Both the position numbers and the translations under genes were made by a program. DNA of 64,000 nucleotides from Wuchereria bancrofti (taxonomy: Eukaryota > Nematoda > Chromadorea > Rhabditida > Onchocercidae), in NCBI GenBank assembly GCA_005281725.1, contig SSBO01000012.1:22658503-22722502 (forward strand). The letters run 5' to 3'. Below are positions 12,221 to 23,300 of this stretch, in pieces. The notes beneath the pieces were generated by a model. That model was not told where the DNA came from, searched no databases, and was given only the letters and a program-made list of their open reading frames with translations. Each line of letters begins with the position of its first letter. Positions within the stretch are counted from its first letter, which is position 1.

Positions 12221-13253
12221 TTATTTTAAACTGAGATGTGACAAACGATTTTGATGACCACTAGAAATGGACGGTAGAGTAAAATGTTTTTTTGCTTTGA
12301 CCTTTTCCTCATGCATCTTGTTGACCAGTGTATCTGATTGCAATTTCTTTTGTTGTAAATCCGTTTTAAATACATCCAAAAACTGAAAAATTAACAAATT
12401 TGCTACAATCAAGCGCAATTATACATGATATAAGCGCTATTGACAAGTGAATGGTATTCGAAAAAGTTAAAAAAACTTCTATTTTCAAATGTTGATGATA
12501 CAATTAGAAATTTGCTAACTAAAGCTATTGAATTGTACTTTTTAATTTGTCTTATAAGCCACCTGCTATTCATTGTTTATAATTTTGGAAATTTTTGATC
12601 GAATTGAAAAATTTCAAAAAGAATTACGAATTTTCTTGCAGTGATGATATCATTTATGAAAACTTTTCTTTTTTTTTTCTTTAAAAAAAAGGGTAAAAAT
12701 TAAAATTTAAACCATTAGTTTATTTTTGTTAATTAGAAAAGAAAAATTATGGTTTAAAATTCTGTCAGTTTTTTTTTTTTTTTTAATGAAAATGAATAAA
12801 ATTATTAATTAATAAAAATCTTACCGGATCATAGAGAAAATTTTTTATCACACAATCATTGTTGATTACATTCGTTTTCATCAATTTCATTTCATCATTA
12901 TAACATTTTCTGATACTTTTACCGCATACTCTTTAAGTTAAATGATGTCTTAAAAAAAAAATTAAATAATATCATTCAAATTATTTTTATAAAAAAAAAA
13001 AAAAAATATTTAAAAAATACCTTAAATGAGGTAAAGTTCGTGCCCATAAACGACATTCAGCTTCAACTTCATCATCTGACATTGGTTCACCTTCATAAAT
13101 TGATTTTTCTGCTCGTAGCAAAAAATGTTCCTTCATTTTACAATCATTTGATAAATGATAATTTTGTAAAAAAATAGGCCTTTGATAATAATTCGTTCGT
13201 TGTTTTACATTATTCCTACTACAATTAATCGAAATACGTGACGTATGATACAT
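12221..13253 (-). CDS. Unknown conserved-looking three-exon protein, 166 aa
   Basis: Exons 13021-13253, 12825-12930 and 12221-12382 join in phase (233, 106 and 162 nt) and end in TAA. The product is soluble, with no signal peptide or membrane segment. Its middle is acidic (ESIYEGEPMSDDEVEAEC region, roughly 50-68). A W-A-R-T-L-P-H-L-R segment follows, then a Cys-rich helix-like exon with cysteines in VCGKSIRKCYNDE and NNDC, and a basic, polar C-terminal tail. The ATG at 13253 is the first in frame. An internal Met (the KMKEH position, residue 40) could be the true start if the N-terminus is shorter. I do not recognise the family. The paired cysteines could suggest a small mitochondrial or metal-binding protein, but that is speculation. 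Splice-phase agreement across two introns makes the gene itself likely. Confidence 0.75.
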
Positions 13254-13360
13254 TTTGTTGACGTGTTGACGTGTTACGTTGAAATAAACTCCTTGAAAAC
13301 ATTACCATGGTAACCGCATTATGATAGATTGAATTGAATTGTTAGATAACAATGACTAAT

Positions 13361-13462
13361 AATTATTATCAATTAAAATTATAAATGATTATTTTTCAAT
13401 TTTTTTTTAGCAATTATTATCAATTAAAATTATAAATGATTATTTTTCAATTTTTTTTTAGC
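13361..13462. repeat. Perfect 51-bp tandem duplication
   Basis: Two adjacent copies (13361-13411 and 13412-13462) of a unit beginning AATTATTATCAATTAAAATT and ending in a T run plus AGC appear identical. It lies just upstream of the 12221-13253 gene, so it may fall in its promoter. Confidence 0.9.
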
Positions 13463-14493
13463 AAATTACAACTGTTATCATTTATTAATAGAAGATTTCT
13501 TCTATAAAATTATCAACAAAATGTTATGATTCACTTTTATCATATTGGATATATTGGAAATCATATCTTTTTTTTCTTATCATATTGGAAGCGAAAAAGT
13601 AAATTATTTAATTTTAAGAAATTTAAAAAAAAATGCAATTAATTATTTTGCATAATTTTTTGCTCTTTTTTTTTATGTTTGCATTTATTAACATAACTAA
13701 ACCTATCAATTTGTTAATGATGTAATGAAATTTCAAAATGAAAAAATATTTTAGCCACAAAAAAAAGAAGAAAAAAAAATTCTATAATTTAAATTTATTT
13801 TTGTTTAGATTTCAATTGTAACAAAATGATTTCATCCGAATTTGATGATAAAATTTAATGAATAATATAGCAATCAATAAGCAGATGAGACTGCTAAGGT
13901 GAAATGTCGAAGGTCAAGTGGATGATGAATGACCTATAGAAAGGGTCAAGCCAACATCATATCCTACTTTCATAACTAAATCTTATTGCTTCGCAATTTA
14001 TACTATCATTTCTTCGAGATATTTTCATGGCTTTTTTCATTATCATGGTATTTCTTTCTTTCTTTCTCTTTTTTTTTTTCTTTCAGACTTTTTTATTTAA
14101 AATCTAAAACATTTAATTAATTTTTTAACTTATAACAATAATGAAATAAATCATTGAAAATTACTTATTTCAATGTAAAGCGCAATATTGGAAATGAAAA
14201 ATTTTTTAATTTTATAAATGAAATTGATTTTATAAAAAATTAAATTTTACAACAAATTTATAAATTATAACAATGGTTTAATCATTCATTTATTATTTAT
14301 ATTTGAATTGCAAAAAGGAAAAAGAAAGAACGAAAAAAAAGTTTCATGAAGAAAAAAGTTTTTTTCACAAATTTTTATAAATTTCTTTCTTTCTGATCAA
14401 ACTTTTGCTTCTAATTTTATCAATAAACTATTGCTGCTTGATTTTATCATTTCACTTATCATTGATAAAAATGTTTATCATCGTTTACCATAG

Positions 14494-15259
14494 ATTTTGC
14501 TGTTTTCAACATTTGATAACACCAAAGAATGCTCACCAAAACCGGATATAATCGAGAATAAATCATCATCTTTCAATATGGGATTAGCGGATGCACTAAG
14601 TTCAGTTGGTATGTTTCGCATAAACAATTTTATTTTGAAATATTTGATAATTTAGTAAAGTTTATAATATGTTTTCTAAGATATTTTTCATTTATATTAA
14701 TTGCTATTAATTAGCTCTTAATTAATAGAATTTATTAATTAATATAATTATGATATACTGCAGAGAATATTGTGAAAAAGTTAGTTAATATCACTGAAAT
14801 AACTGATAAAATGGAAAATATTATGAGTGATGGCATTTATAACGCTAACGATACTTCAAAAATTAATGAAACTGTACAAATGGATGAAAGTATTGTTGAA
14901 AAAACTTCTAAAGTTAGTTTTGCATTTATAATATTTTTAAATTGCTGTAATGATGTAAAATTCGATTAATTAGTAATTTAATTAAGATTTGATAATTTGA
15001 AAAATTTTAATTAATTCACTCTCAATGATATTATCATCCTATTCATGAGAAGATCATAATTTATGATAATCTTTGAATAACATTAGAGATTAAAACGATT
15101 GATGATGATATTATATGAATTAGTTGATTTAAAAAAAAAAAAAAAAATACCATTCATTATAGAAATGTCACATAACAGAAGAATGTGACAAATTGTGGAA
15201 GCAATTCTTTGGAAAATGTGGATGTCAATGAATATGAAATTAAAATTATAAATTGGTAG
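14494..15259 (+). CDS. Tentative small three-exon gene, Asn/Thr-rich product
   Basis: Exon 14494-14608 (after CCATAG; in-frame ATG at 14578) ends with a GTATGT donor in phase 1. Exon 14764-14912 (after CTGCAG) continues the frame exactly and ends at a GTTAGT donor in phase 0. A possible last exon 15179-15259 (after ATAACAG) keeps the frame to a TAG. The visible peptide reads GLADALSSVENIVKKLVNIT, then a polar Asn/Asp/Thr/Glu-rich stretch, with helical character at the start. No family is recognised. The first two exons are supported by phase and good donors. The 5' end and the third exon are weak: in another frame the third region reads ECDKLWKQFFGKCGCQ-stop, which also looks protein-like. 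Confidence 0.4.
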
Positions 15260-16317
15260 TTATGATTACCTCCGTAGTACCAAAATTTTCAGACACTAAT
15301 TAAATCTAATTTTTATCAGAAATGCTAATTAATGAAATTGAAGAAAGTTTGTAAAGTTTTATTACAATGCAGTAAATTTACTTGCAAAAATGCCGCTAAG
15401 TACACGTGGTATTTACTTGTCAAAAAGTATATAAAAAATGAAGCATTGTTCCTAAATGATCAAATTTCAAGCAATTTTAGCAATTTATTTTTTTTTTTTA
15501 TTTTTTGTTAATTCATTTGTTAACTGGTAAATTAATTCTGTAAGAAATTCACAAATTAATTAATTAATTGATTAATTAATTAATTGTTGCTTACTATTTG
15601 TTATTTTAGTTGTGCAATTTAACCCATATTTTAAAATGTATAATTGGAATAACTATTAATTAATTTATGTTCAAATCGTTGTTGTTGTTTATTCCTTGAG
15701 AATATAATCGATGAAAGATTATTTTAATTTGTCATCAATTTTATTTAAAGAAGTTTTTCACATCAAATTTATCAAATGATAAGAAAAGAACGGTACAACA
15801 AATGATTCAATGATTCTATGGAAAAGTTCGTGTATTGTGAATTGAGTTAAATAAATGAAGTGAATTTATCAATTAACCAGAATTGCTTCTTCAATTTTTG
15901 ACAGTATAATTGCTAATTACTTGTTGTTTAAATATTTCAATGTATTGACGCATTAAAACAAATCCTGAAAAGTTTCACTACTAACAGTAAATAATAATAA
16001 TAGTAGTGGTAATAATAATAATAAATAATAGTGGTAATGGTAATAATAATAAATAATACTAGTAGTGGTAGTAATGATAATAACAATAATAATAATATAT
16101 ATATAATAACAAACATATAATAAATAAATTAATTAATTAAAATAAGATTAATAATAAATAACGATAAAAGCATCGAAGAGATAATGAAAACACTGCAAGT
16201 TTTTCCTTGAAAATAATTCAGTAAATAATAGTAATAATAGTAAACATATAAATGAATAAATAAATAAAATAAACAAATATATAAATAAGTAAAATAAGAT
16301 GTCTTTCAATAAAAATT
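15260..16317. other. AT-rich intergenic with TTAA and AAT microsatellites
   Basis: Contains a run of AATTAATT units with one GATT interruption at about 15556-15588, and an AAT/AATAGT-type microsatellite field at about 15985-16130. No exon supported. Confidence 0.6.
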
Positions 16318-17078
16318 TTAGCAGATATCTTTTAAATAAACGATGATTGAGAAAAATAAACTTTGTTTTTTTGATTCCCAAATAATTTTAACATTATCGT
16401 TATCATATTTTATTAAATGTGATGGTGTTGAATGAATAATCAATGGTATCAACATTGATATCAATCGTTTCATAAATGATAATTTTTCGTTTGATTCATT
16501 ACATTTTATGCCCATTATTGCTTCTTCATAACCAATACCCTTCAATTTTGCTATCTTTTAAATTTATAAATGTAATGAAAAAATAAATAAATAAAATAAA
16601 AATGAGAAGCACATCATAACTTTAAAATTTAAACTTTATCATATAAATTTGTTTTTTTTTTTTTTTTTTTAAATTTCACTATTGTTTCATTTGAAATAAA
16701 AATTTGTTCAACTGACAAAATTAATTGATTAATTATAAAAAATTTTGATAATTGTAAAATTTATAAAAGATTATAAAAATTATAAAAAAATAATTATAAA
16801 AAAAAAATTTAATTATAAAAAAATGAAAAAAAATTTGAACTAACTTTCATATAATTTTCAAGTGTTTTTGGAAGAGCATATGGTGGAAATGAAGTTAACG
16901 GTGATTTCATTATTTGTTCTTTTGTTGTTCCATCTAAATTTGGCAAATTTTGAAACAAGTTTTTTTGTTTATTTATATTAAAAATGAATTTTAAACATTT
17001 GTTAATTTTTATTGACAGTAAATGATTTACCTTTTTCAGCGCATTTTTTTGGAATTATTCTCACAAATTTATCAACAT
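16318..17078 (-). CDS. Unknown gene, 3' part (three exons, 123 aa seen)
   Basis: Exons 17031-17078, 16845-16933 and 16318-16554 join in phase and end in TAA. The sequence starts VDKFVRIIPKKCAEKDGTTK, continues through a Pro-rich SPLTSFPPYALPKTLENYMK segment, and ends with a mixed hydrophobic C-terminus (SMLIPLIIHSTP, then LFFSIIVYLKDIC). The first listed exon needs two bases from an upstream exon, so the N-terminus is missing from this model. A weak candidate is a 16-nt exon at 17125-17140 (MSWLI then a GTACCA donor). It lies only 150 bp downstream of the MSP-like gene on the same strand, so the two could be co-transcribed, or they could be one locus if the stop at 17229 is bypassed by splicing. 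No family recognised. Confidence 0.45.
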
Positions 17079-17228
17079 CTATAAATAGAAATGAAAGAGA
17101 AAGTATTTCAGGATTAATTGGTACTAATTAGCCAAGACATATTAGCCAGATTCATCTTATCACCAATGATTAAAATGTATTTGAAAAAATTACTTTCTTG
17201 TTTGGAATTTTTTCATATTATCATACTA

Positions 17229-18849
17229 TCACAATTGATTGTCTTTCATATCATCTAAGATTTTAATATATACTTTCTTTTTTGAATTTAATTTGTTGTT
17301 TAATCGTTTTTCATAATCATCATAGAACCGGAATTCAATTTTTGCATTGTTTAAAACATAATTGAAATTACTGATAATTAATTTCAATGTCGCATTGTGT
17401 ATGATACAATCATCGACACGAATTCGAATTTTTTTCCGTCTATTACAAGGTAAAATTCCGGTACTACTTGAAACTTCAACGTAAGACATATGTTTTTTCA
17501 AGCATAAACACGATAATTTATAATTAATAACATCATCGAATCCTATAATAATTATCTGGTAAAGTACAATTAATTAATTATTTACGAGAATATCAACAAA
17601 ATCTTATAAAAGTTTTAACATCAAAGTGATAACAAAGTGTTAACATCAAAATTCATTTAATTTTGTTTCTCTCCAAAAAACTAACCTTGTTGATTGGTAA
17701 TAATATTAGTTAATGATGATTTAAATGTTAACATCTTTTTAGTAATTACAAACAGATTTTTTAAGAAAAAAGTCAATATGGAAATATTGATTACCTATTT
17801 AAGATTTCCCTAATAGTATTTTATAATTTTCAATTCAAAAAAAAACTTCGAAAGATTTGAATGGATAAGAAAGAACATTTAATTAGAATTTGAATTGGAA
17901 AAATGAAAACTGAAACTTAAATTTAATAATGGATAGTCTTTTATGCTAATGAAGTTATGGAAATTAAAAATAACAAATACGTGGAAATTAAAAAATAACA
18001 AATAGTTATGGAAATTAAAAATAACAAATACAAAAAAACACTTTTACAGTACCTTTCTGTAAAAATACCATACGATTTGTATCATCGATTGAAAATGGAT
18101 TCCAGGTTGTTGCTTGTATATTGTAATCGGCATCATACAGTATTACACCTGTGGTACGGTAGATTGATTACTTTGTTTATCAATTTGAAAAATAAATAAA
18201 TCAAAACAATTTAACTCTTACTTAATAGACAAAATGAGAAATGAGTGAATTTTGAAATCTCATTGCAATTTTTCTTACCGCAATACCAAATAAATTTGAT
18301 AAATTTCAGCATTTAAATTCAGCCCCAAATAATCTTACAGTATCTCAAATGAATTTGTAGTTTATCTTTTCAATTTCTCGCTGAACAGAAAAAAGAAAAG
18401 AAAAAAAATGGAACAACGATAACAAAATTCCATTTCATTAAGTAAATTTTGAAAATTTTTCGACAGTTCAGAAAATTTTTATAGGACTTTTTATTACACT
18501 TAATAAACTAACTTGCAAACTTTAAATTTATGTGTGAATTATTTTTAAATGTTTTAATTTTGGCATAGATTTAAAAAAAAAAAAAAAACTAACTTTCATT
18601 TTTTATTTCAATGAAAAACTCTCCGGTCCAATAATTTTTATCTGCTTTTTGATAAATATAAATGATAAGAAATGATGGATTTTGCTTCTCAAATTGACAA
18701 ACCATTTGTTGGACAATAGCAATTGTTCTGGAATATTTCATTAATTTCCGAAATTTATAAATGCCATTTGAATTACTATCAAAAATATATGTATGTAATA
18801 TTTGTGTTTTCTTTTGAATTCTTAAATTTTCTTTTTCCGTTTTTTGCAT
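17229..18849 (-). CDS. MSP-domain-like (major sperm protein fold) protein, 221 aa
   Basis: Exons 18594-18849, 18053-18148 and 17229-17542 join in phase (256, 96 and 314 nt) and end in TGA. The C-terminal half matches the layout of an MSP/PapD-like immunoglobulin fold. It has W-N-P-F (about 104) and a strand NRMVFLQKGFDDVINYKLSC, then YVEVSSSTGILPCNRRKKIR, the typical 'P/S-x-x-G-x-L-P-x-x-x-x-x-x-I-x-V' turn seen in MSP domains, followed by two more strands. The N-terminal ~90 residues (MQKTEKENLRIQ to FFIEIKNES) are not recognised. Plain MSPs are about 127 aa and nearly invariant, so this is an MSP-related protein, not MSP itself. Family members act in sperm motility or as membrane-contact adaptors; its own role is unknown. 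A divergent promoter region is shared with smc-4. Confidence 0.65.
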
Positions 18850-19111
18850 TTTTCAAAGTTTTTTTTTTTGAATCATTTTGAATAAAATTAACTTTCAAAT
18901 CACATATTGAGAAAGTACTGCTTAAATAGTTTCTGAAATACATATTGTTAAACTATTATCAGGAAAGTATATAAGAAAATATAATTTAAGAATTTTTAAG
19001 ATTTAAGAAGACATTGAAATTTAAAAAGATAAAATCTAAAAAAAAAAGGGAAGAAATGATGTAATACACCGTGCACAGTAGTAATGAGGAATGAAATGAA
19101 TAATGATAATA

Positions 19112-19141
19112 GTATCATATCATATCATATCATATCATATG
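19112..19141. repeat. ATCAT/CATAT pentanucleotide microsatellite
   Basis: Five perfect tandem CATAT units ending in CATATG, upstream of the MSP-like gene. Confidence 0.85.
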
Positions 19142-19321
19142 CTTTTTATCACAAATATTTCATTTATTCAAATATTTGAGCAAAAAGTTTCCATTCGTAA
19201 TATTTTAGAAGCAAAAATAAAATTTGGTTAATAATTTGTTAATGCTTTTTTTAATGGAAGAATATAAGAAGTATTAGAGACATTTCATTTATTCAAATGT
19301 TTGAGAGAAAAGTTTCCACCA

Positions 19322-19358
19322 ATGCATGCATAATGCATGTTGCATGCATAGTGCATGT
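19322..19358. repeat. ATGCATGCAT palindromic cluster
   Basis: AATGCATGCATAATGCATG, then TTGCATGCATAGTGCATG: overlapping self-complementary TGCATGCA units repeated with 1-2 base spacers. It is capable of cruciform formation and lies between the MSP-like gene and smc-4. Confidence 0.8.
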
Positions 19359-19383
19359 TCGTATTGATTTCCCTGTGACTGAT

Positions 19384-19500
19384 AATTTTTCACTAAATGC
19401 ATCTATCATTTCATCAGAATAGGAATTATCACTTATCAGAGCAGAAATCATGATTTGTTATCACTTATCAATGCAGAAATTGTTATCCGTTATCAGATCT
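19384..19500. promoter_or_regulatory. Cluster of paired GATA motifs in the shared intergenic region
   Basis: The region contains TTATCACTTATCAGAGCAGA and TTATCACTTATCAATGCAGA (32 bp apart), then GTTATCCGTTATCAGATC: at least six GATAA cores on the minus strand, in direct repeats. They sit 0.5-0.65 kb upstream of the minus-strand MSP-like gene and 0.9 kb upstream of smc-4. In Caenorhabditis, GATA sites are known in msp promoters, so a regulatory role is plausible. GATAA/TTATC is, however, generally common in this window. Confidence 0.4.
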
Positions 19501-19701
19501 TCAATGATCATTAGTTAACGCCAAGGTAAGAATTCCATTGATCCAATTATTTAATGAAATTGTTCTTGGTAATATGTATAGAAGAAATTATAGTCTTATT
19601 GGCATTGAATTTTTTTTTTTAAATTTTCTAAAGTATTTCTCACCTATAATTAGCAGCAATTAATATGAGTGCATTTTTTATCATTTAATATGATTCTGAC
19701 A

Positions 19702-19762
19702 CATTATCATTATCATTATCATTATCATTATCAGTATTCAATGATAATGATAATAATGATAC
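19702..19762. repeat. ATTATC repeat followed by its inverse GATAAT repeat (hairpin)
   Basis: Five ATTATC units (from about 19702) are followed, after a short AGTATTCA spacer, by AATGATAATGATAATAATGAT. The two arms are complementary, forming a long AT hairpin or cruciform. Confidence 0.8.
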
Positions 19763-19855
19763 ATTTGAAGATTAATCATAACTGAACAACGGTAAGTGAA
19801 ATTTTAACAAATTCTGGAAGTTTTCATTGCGTCACTCTGTTATCCAAAGCATTGA

Positions 19856-19901
19856 ATGAGGACGACAGATGACATTGGTGACAACGGCGACAACGACCGT
19901 A
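19856..19901 (+). promoter_or_regulatory. Candidate 5' exon of smc-4 carrying an upstream ORF start
   Basis: A GC-richer 46-nt stretch begins ATGAGGACGACAGATGACAT, encodes MRTTDDIGDNGDNDR and ends at a consensus donor A|GTAAGT. If spliced to the acceptor at 20331-20332 it does not match the SMC-4 frame. It would instead make an upstream ORF of 43 codons that overlaps the SMC-4 start and stops at a TAG inside the first SMC-4 exon. It could be an alternative 5' leader or the exon of another transcript. The excellent donor and higher GC make it unlikely to be random. Confidence 0.4.
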
Positions 19902-20321
19902 GTAAGTATATGGCGCCAATTTAATAATTAACTCAATTCGATGAGTTATTTAATATTTGGCATCTTTTCTTTTGTTGTTATTGTTTTATTTTAGTTTTCA
20001 TTTTTTTTGGTAGTTTTTTATGTTGAACTTGTGGAAGTATATAGGTTTTGAAATGACATTTAAAAGTTAAAATTTAGTCAAAAATATTTGTTAAAATATT
20101 ATGTCAGAGAGGATGGTGTACTTTGAAATCCTTTTTCCATGCAATTTCCATGTTGATTATTTGCATATATCGATTCATTAGTAACAAAAGTTTGTTTTTA
20201 ATGTTGTACGAATAACAATAACATAAATTTCCATGCATTCGGTTATTTATTAGCTGTTATTTTCGTCATCATATCGTGAAATAGTTGAAGGTATAAGTGT
20301 AGACGTGAAGTTTTAGGTTAA

Positions 20322-20332
20322 ATTCATTTCAG
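20322..20332 (+). promoter_or_regulatory. Probable splice or trans-splice acceptor at the 5' end of smc-4
   Basis: The pyrimidine-rich AATTCATTTCAG sequence ends 21 nt before the smc-4 ATG at 20354. This short leader is typical of nematode mRNAs that receive a spliced leader. It may alternatively serve as cis acceptor for the 19856-19901 exon. Confidence 0.55.
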
Positions 20333-20353
20333 GAACACGTAAATTGCATACTA

Positions 20354-23300
20354 ATGCATCGAAAGAAAGACCATCAAAAAGTGCAAGCTTCTCAGGCACA
20401 TGGGAAAAATGCTAGTACTGCAGAAAATGGTATGCATTGCAAAATTCACTTTTTTGATAAATTTATCAAAAATACTGCAAATTGACAAATTATAAATCTG
20501 TAAAGATATTTTATTCTTCACTTTCAATTGAATATGAATAGAAGACAAGAATAGTAAAAATTTGTATATAGCCTTGATAGATGTCAGAAAAAACGTGAAA
20601 TCAGTGCAATTATCGGAATGTAATACATCTAATTGTAATGAAAATTCATTTACTTATTTATTTTTTTTCCTTTGAAACAGCAGCAGTTAAACATGGTGTT
20701 GGACAGAAAGACGTGGAAAGTGATGAAGATTTGCGAGCACAAGTTCGTAATGACGTTAACGAGGAGGTGATTATTTGATTATTTCTATTTTATTTCAATT
20801 GAAATGAAATTTAGATATCTTTGACCATTTTATATACAAAGTTATCTTGATGAATAACAGTAAGTTCCAAACAGTTTAGTTGTTTATGAATTTAAGAATT
20901 TTAAGATAAAACTATGTGAATTAATGACTTTTACGTCAAGATCTTGCATATTATTACATATTGAATGGTTGTATATCAAAAATTTGGCTATTTTGTTTCA
21001 GAATTTGTTGAATATGGAAATTCCTCCGATGCCCGAACCTATAATGAGTGCCGATGGAAGTGGACAACGACTTATGATAACCAGTATTGATGTTGAAAAT
21101 TTTAAATCCTATTATGGTAAACATGTTTTGGGTCCCTTCCATCAGGTAGATTTAGATCTTTTATTTTTTGTTTAATTCAGTGATGTCAATGTGATATAAC
21201 TCAATGCATTAAACCTACTATTAGTATTATAGTGTATGATTTAGTTTTAACTTGAAGTTGCAATGCTTTTGTAACATGTGATTCATCTTTTATCTCTTAT
21301 TTTCCACACGTCCGTCTTTTTCAGAATTTTTCGGCTATAATTGGTCCTAACGGCAGCGGAAAAAGCAATGTGATTGATTCTTTGCTATTTGTGTTTGGTT
21401 ATCGTGCATCTAAAATTCGTTCTAAGAAAATAAGCGTTTTGATTCATTCCTCAGCTGGTCGGGAAAACCTGTCGAGTTGTACTGTTGGTGTGAATTTCCA
21501 GAAAATCACTGATTTGGTATGTATATGAGCTAAATGATCTGTGCGAAAAAACATTTCATTTTAAAATTTATCTTCTGTGCGAAGAAAACATTTCATTTTA
21601 AAAGTTACCTTCTGTGCGAAGAAGCATTTCATATTAAAATTTACCTTCTTGCATTTTGTGATAACTCTTCATAAGATCGGATTTAAAAAACTGATAGCAA
21701 TCATTTATGAAGTGATTAAGTCCTCCTGAAATTGCTTCTTTTTAGCCAGATGGTGGCTATGATGTTGTGCCATCGAGTCAGTTTGCCGTCAGCAGAACTG
21801 CATTTCGTGATAACTCGTCAAAATATACTTATAATGGTAAAACGATGCAATTCAAAGACATTGCTGTATTGTTGCGAGGCGTCGGAATTGATCTCATTCA
21901 TAATCGTTTCCTCATTCTGCAGGTATTGCAGTACATTATTTTGAATATTATCTTGATTCTTTATTTTTCATAATTCTTTATCTAATTGTTTATATTGATT
22001 TTTTTTTACATGAAAATAACATCTTTGTTTAGGGTGAAGTCGAACAAATTGCTTTGATGAAACCGAAAGCTTTAAATGAAAATGATGATGGCATGTTGGA
22101 ATATTTGGAAGATATCATTGGTTCGAGTAGACTTAAGGTTATTGTTTCTCTCTTTTTTACATCTACAACTAAAGTTTACCGTATTTTGTCATTTTTTGTT
22201 CAAAAAATTACTAAACCGGTTTATATATTCTTGCTGCGAATTAACAATATTGCATTTTTATAGAGTAAGGGAAATCTATTTTAAAGGTTCCAATTGAAAC
22301 GATTCAGCGAAAAATTGATCAGTTACAAGAAGAGCGTTCGGTGCAGTTGAATCGCACGAAATTTGCAGAGAAGGAAAAAAATGATGCTGAAGGCCCGATG
22401 AAAAGTCTTATTGCAGATCTTCGCATTGACAACGGTATTTCATTGACGAAGAATCGTTTACTGCAGGCTGATCGGTAAATTTTTTCATATTTTAATCCAG
22501 AAATACAAAATAATCCAATTTTGTGCTGTATTCACATAAAATTGAGGTTCTGAAATTAGGAAAGTTTAATCATTCTATTCATTCTTAGATATAAGGCTAA
22601 ATCGGAACTGGAAGAAGGTGAGCGAGAAAGCAAGGAGTTTGAGAAAGACCTGGAAGACACAAAAAAACGACAAACAGAAGTCTTAGCCTTACAAAAGAGC
22701 AGAAAAGAAGAACAAAAACAACTGCAGAGGTGACGATAATATATTCTTTCAGCGCTTTTTTAAATAATTTGCAAGGTTCTGGTTTGCTTATATAGTCTTA
22801 CTGTGTGGTGAAAGATCACAATTTATTTTTTACTTCTTATTGTTGTTTTTTTTTCAGATCCTTTGAGAAAGCGCAGGAAGAATATGAAAAGACGAAACAT
22901 CAACTTAATGAATTGGAACAAGCAGAACAAAAGCGCAAAGCTGAGTTACTTCGCCTCAATAACAGGAAGAAAAAATTGATTGATGACATAGCTAACGAAG
23001 AAAAAAAGGTTTCTTTGAATTCTTAAATTCCTTCTTCGATGATGTATGATTTCAATAGCGGAAGTAACAGTTTTTAGATAATGTTAAAATACGCGAAATG
23101 CATATTACAGGAGTTACATACAGGTGAAAAATTTTGACAACTAGATGAATCACTACCAAGTTTTGATCAGATAAGCGAGATATTTAGCAATGTTATTGTA
23201 TCTATCATTGGAGGCCTGGCGTATGACGTATGATTAATTTGTACTCTTCAGCATGAATTTCTTGACTTGTGTTAAAAATTTTTGAGCTTTATGAATTATA

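Noticed and set aside
18300..18390. Possible exon of the MSP-like gene reading REIEKINYKF
   Set aside because: All three phases hit a stop before the GTAAGA donor; the direct junction 18594-18148 is in phase without it.
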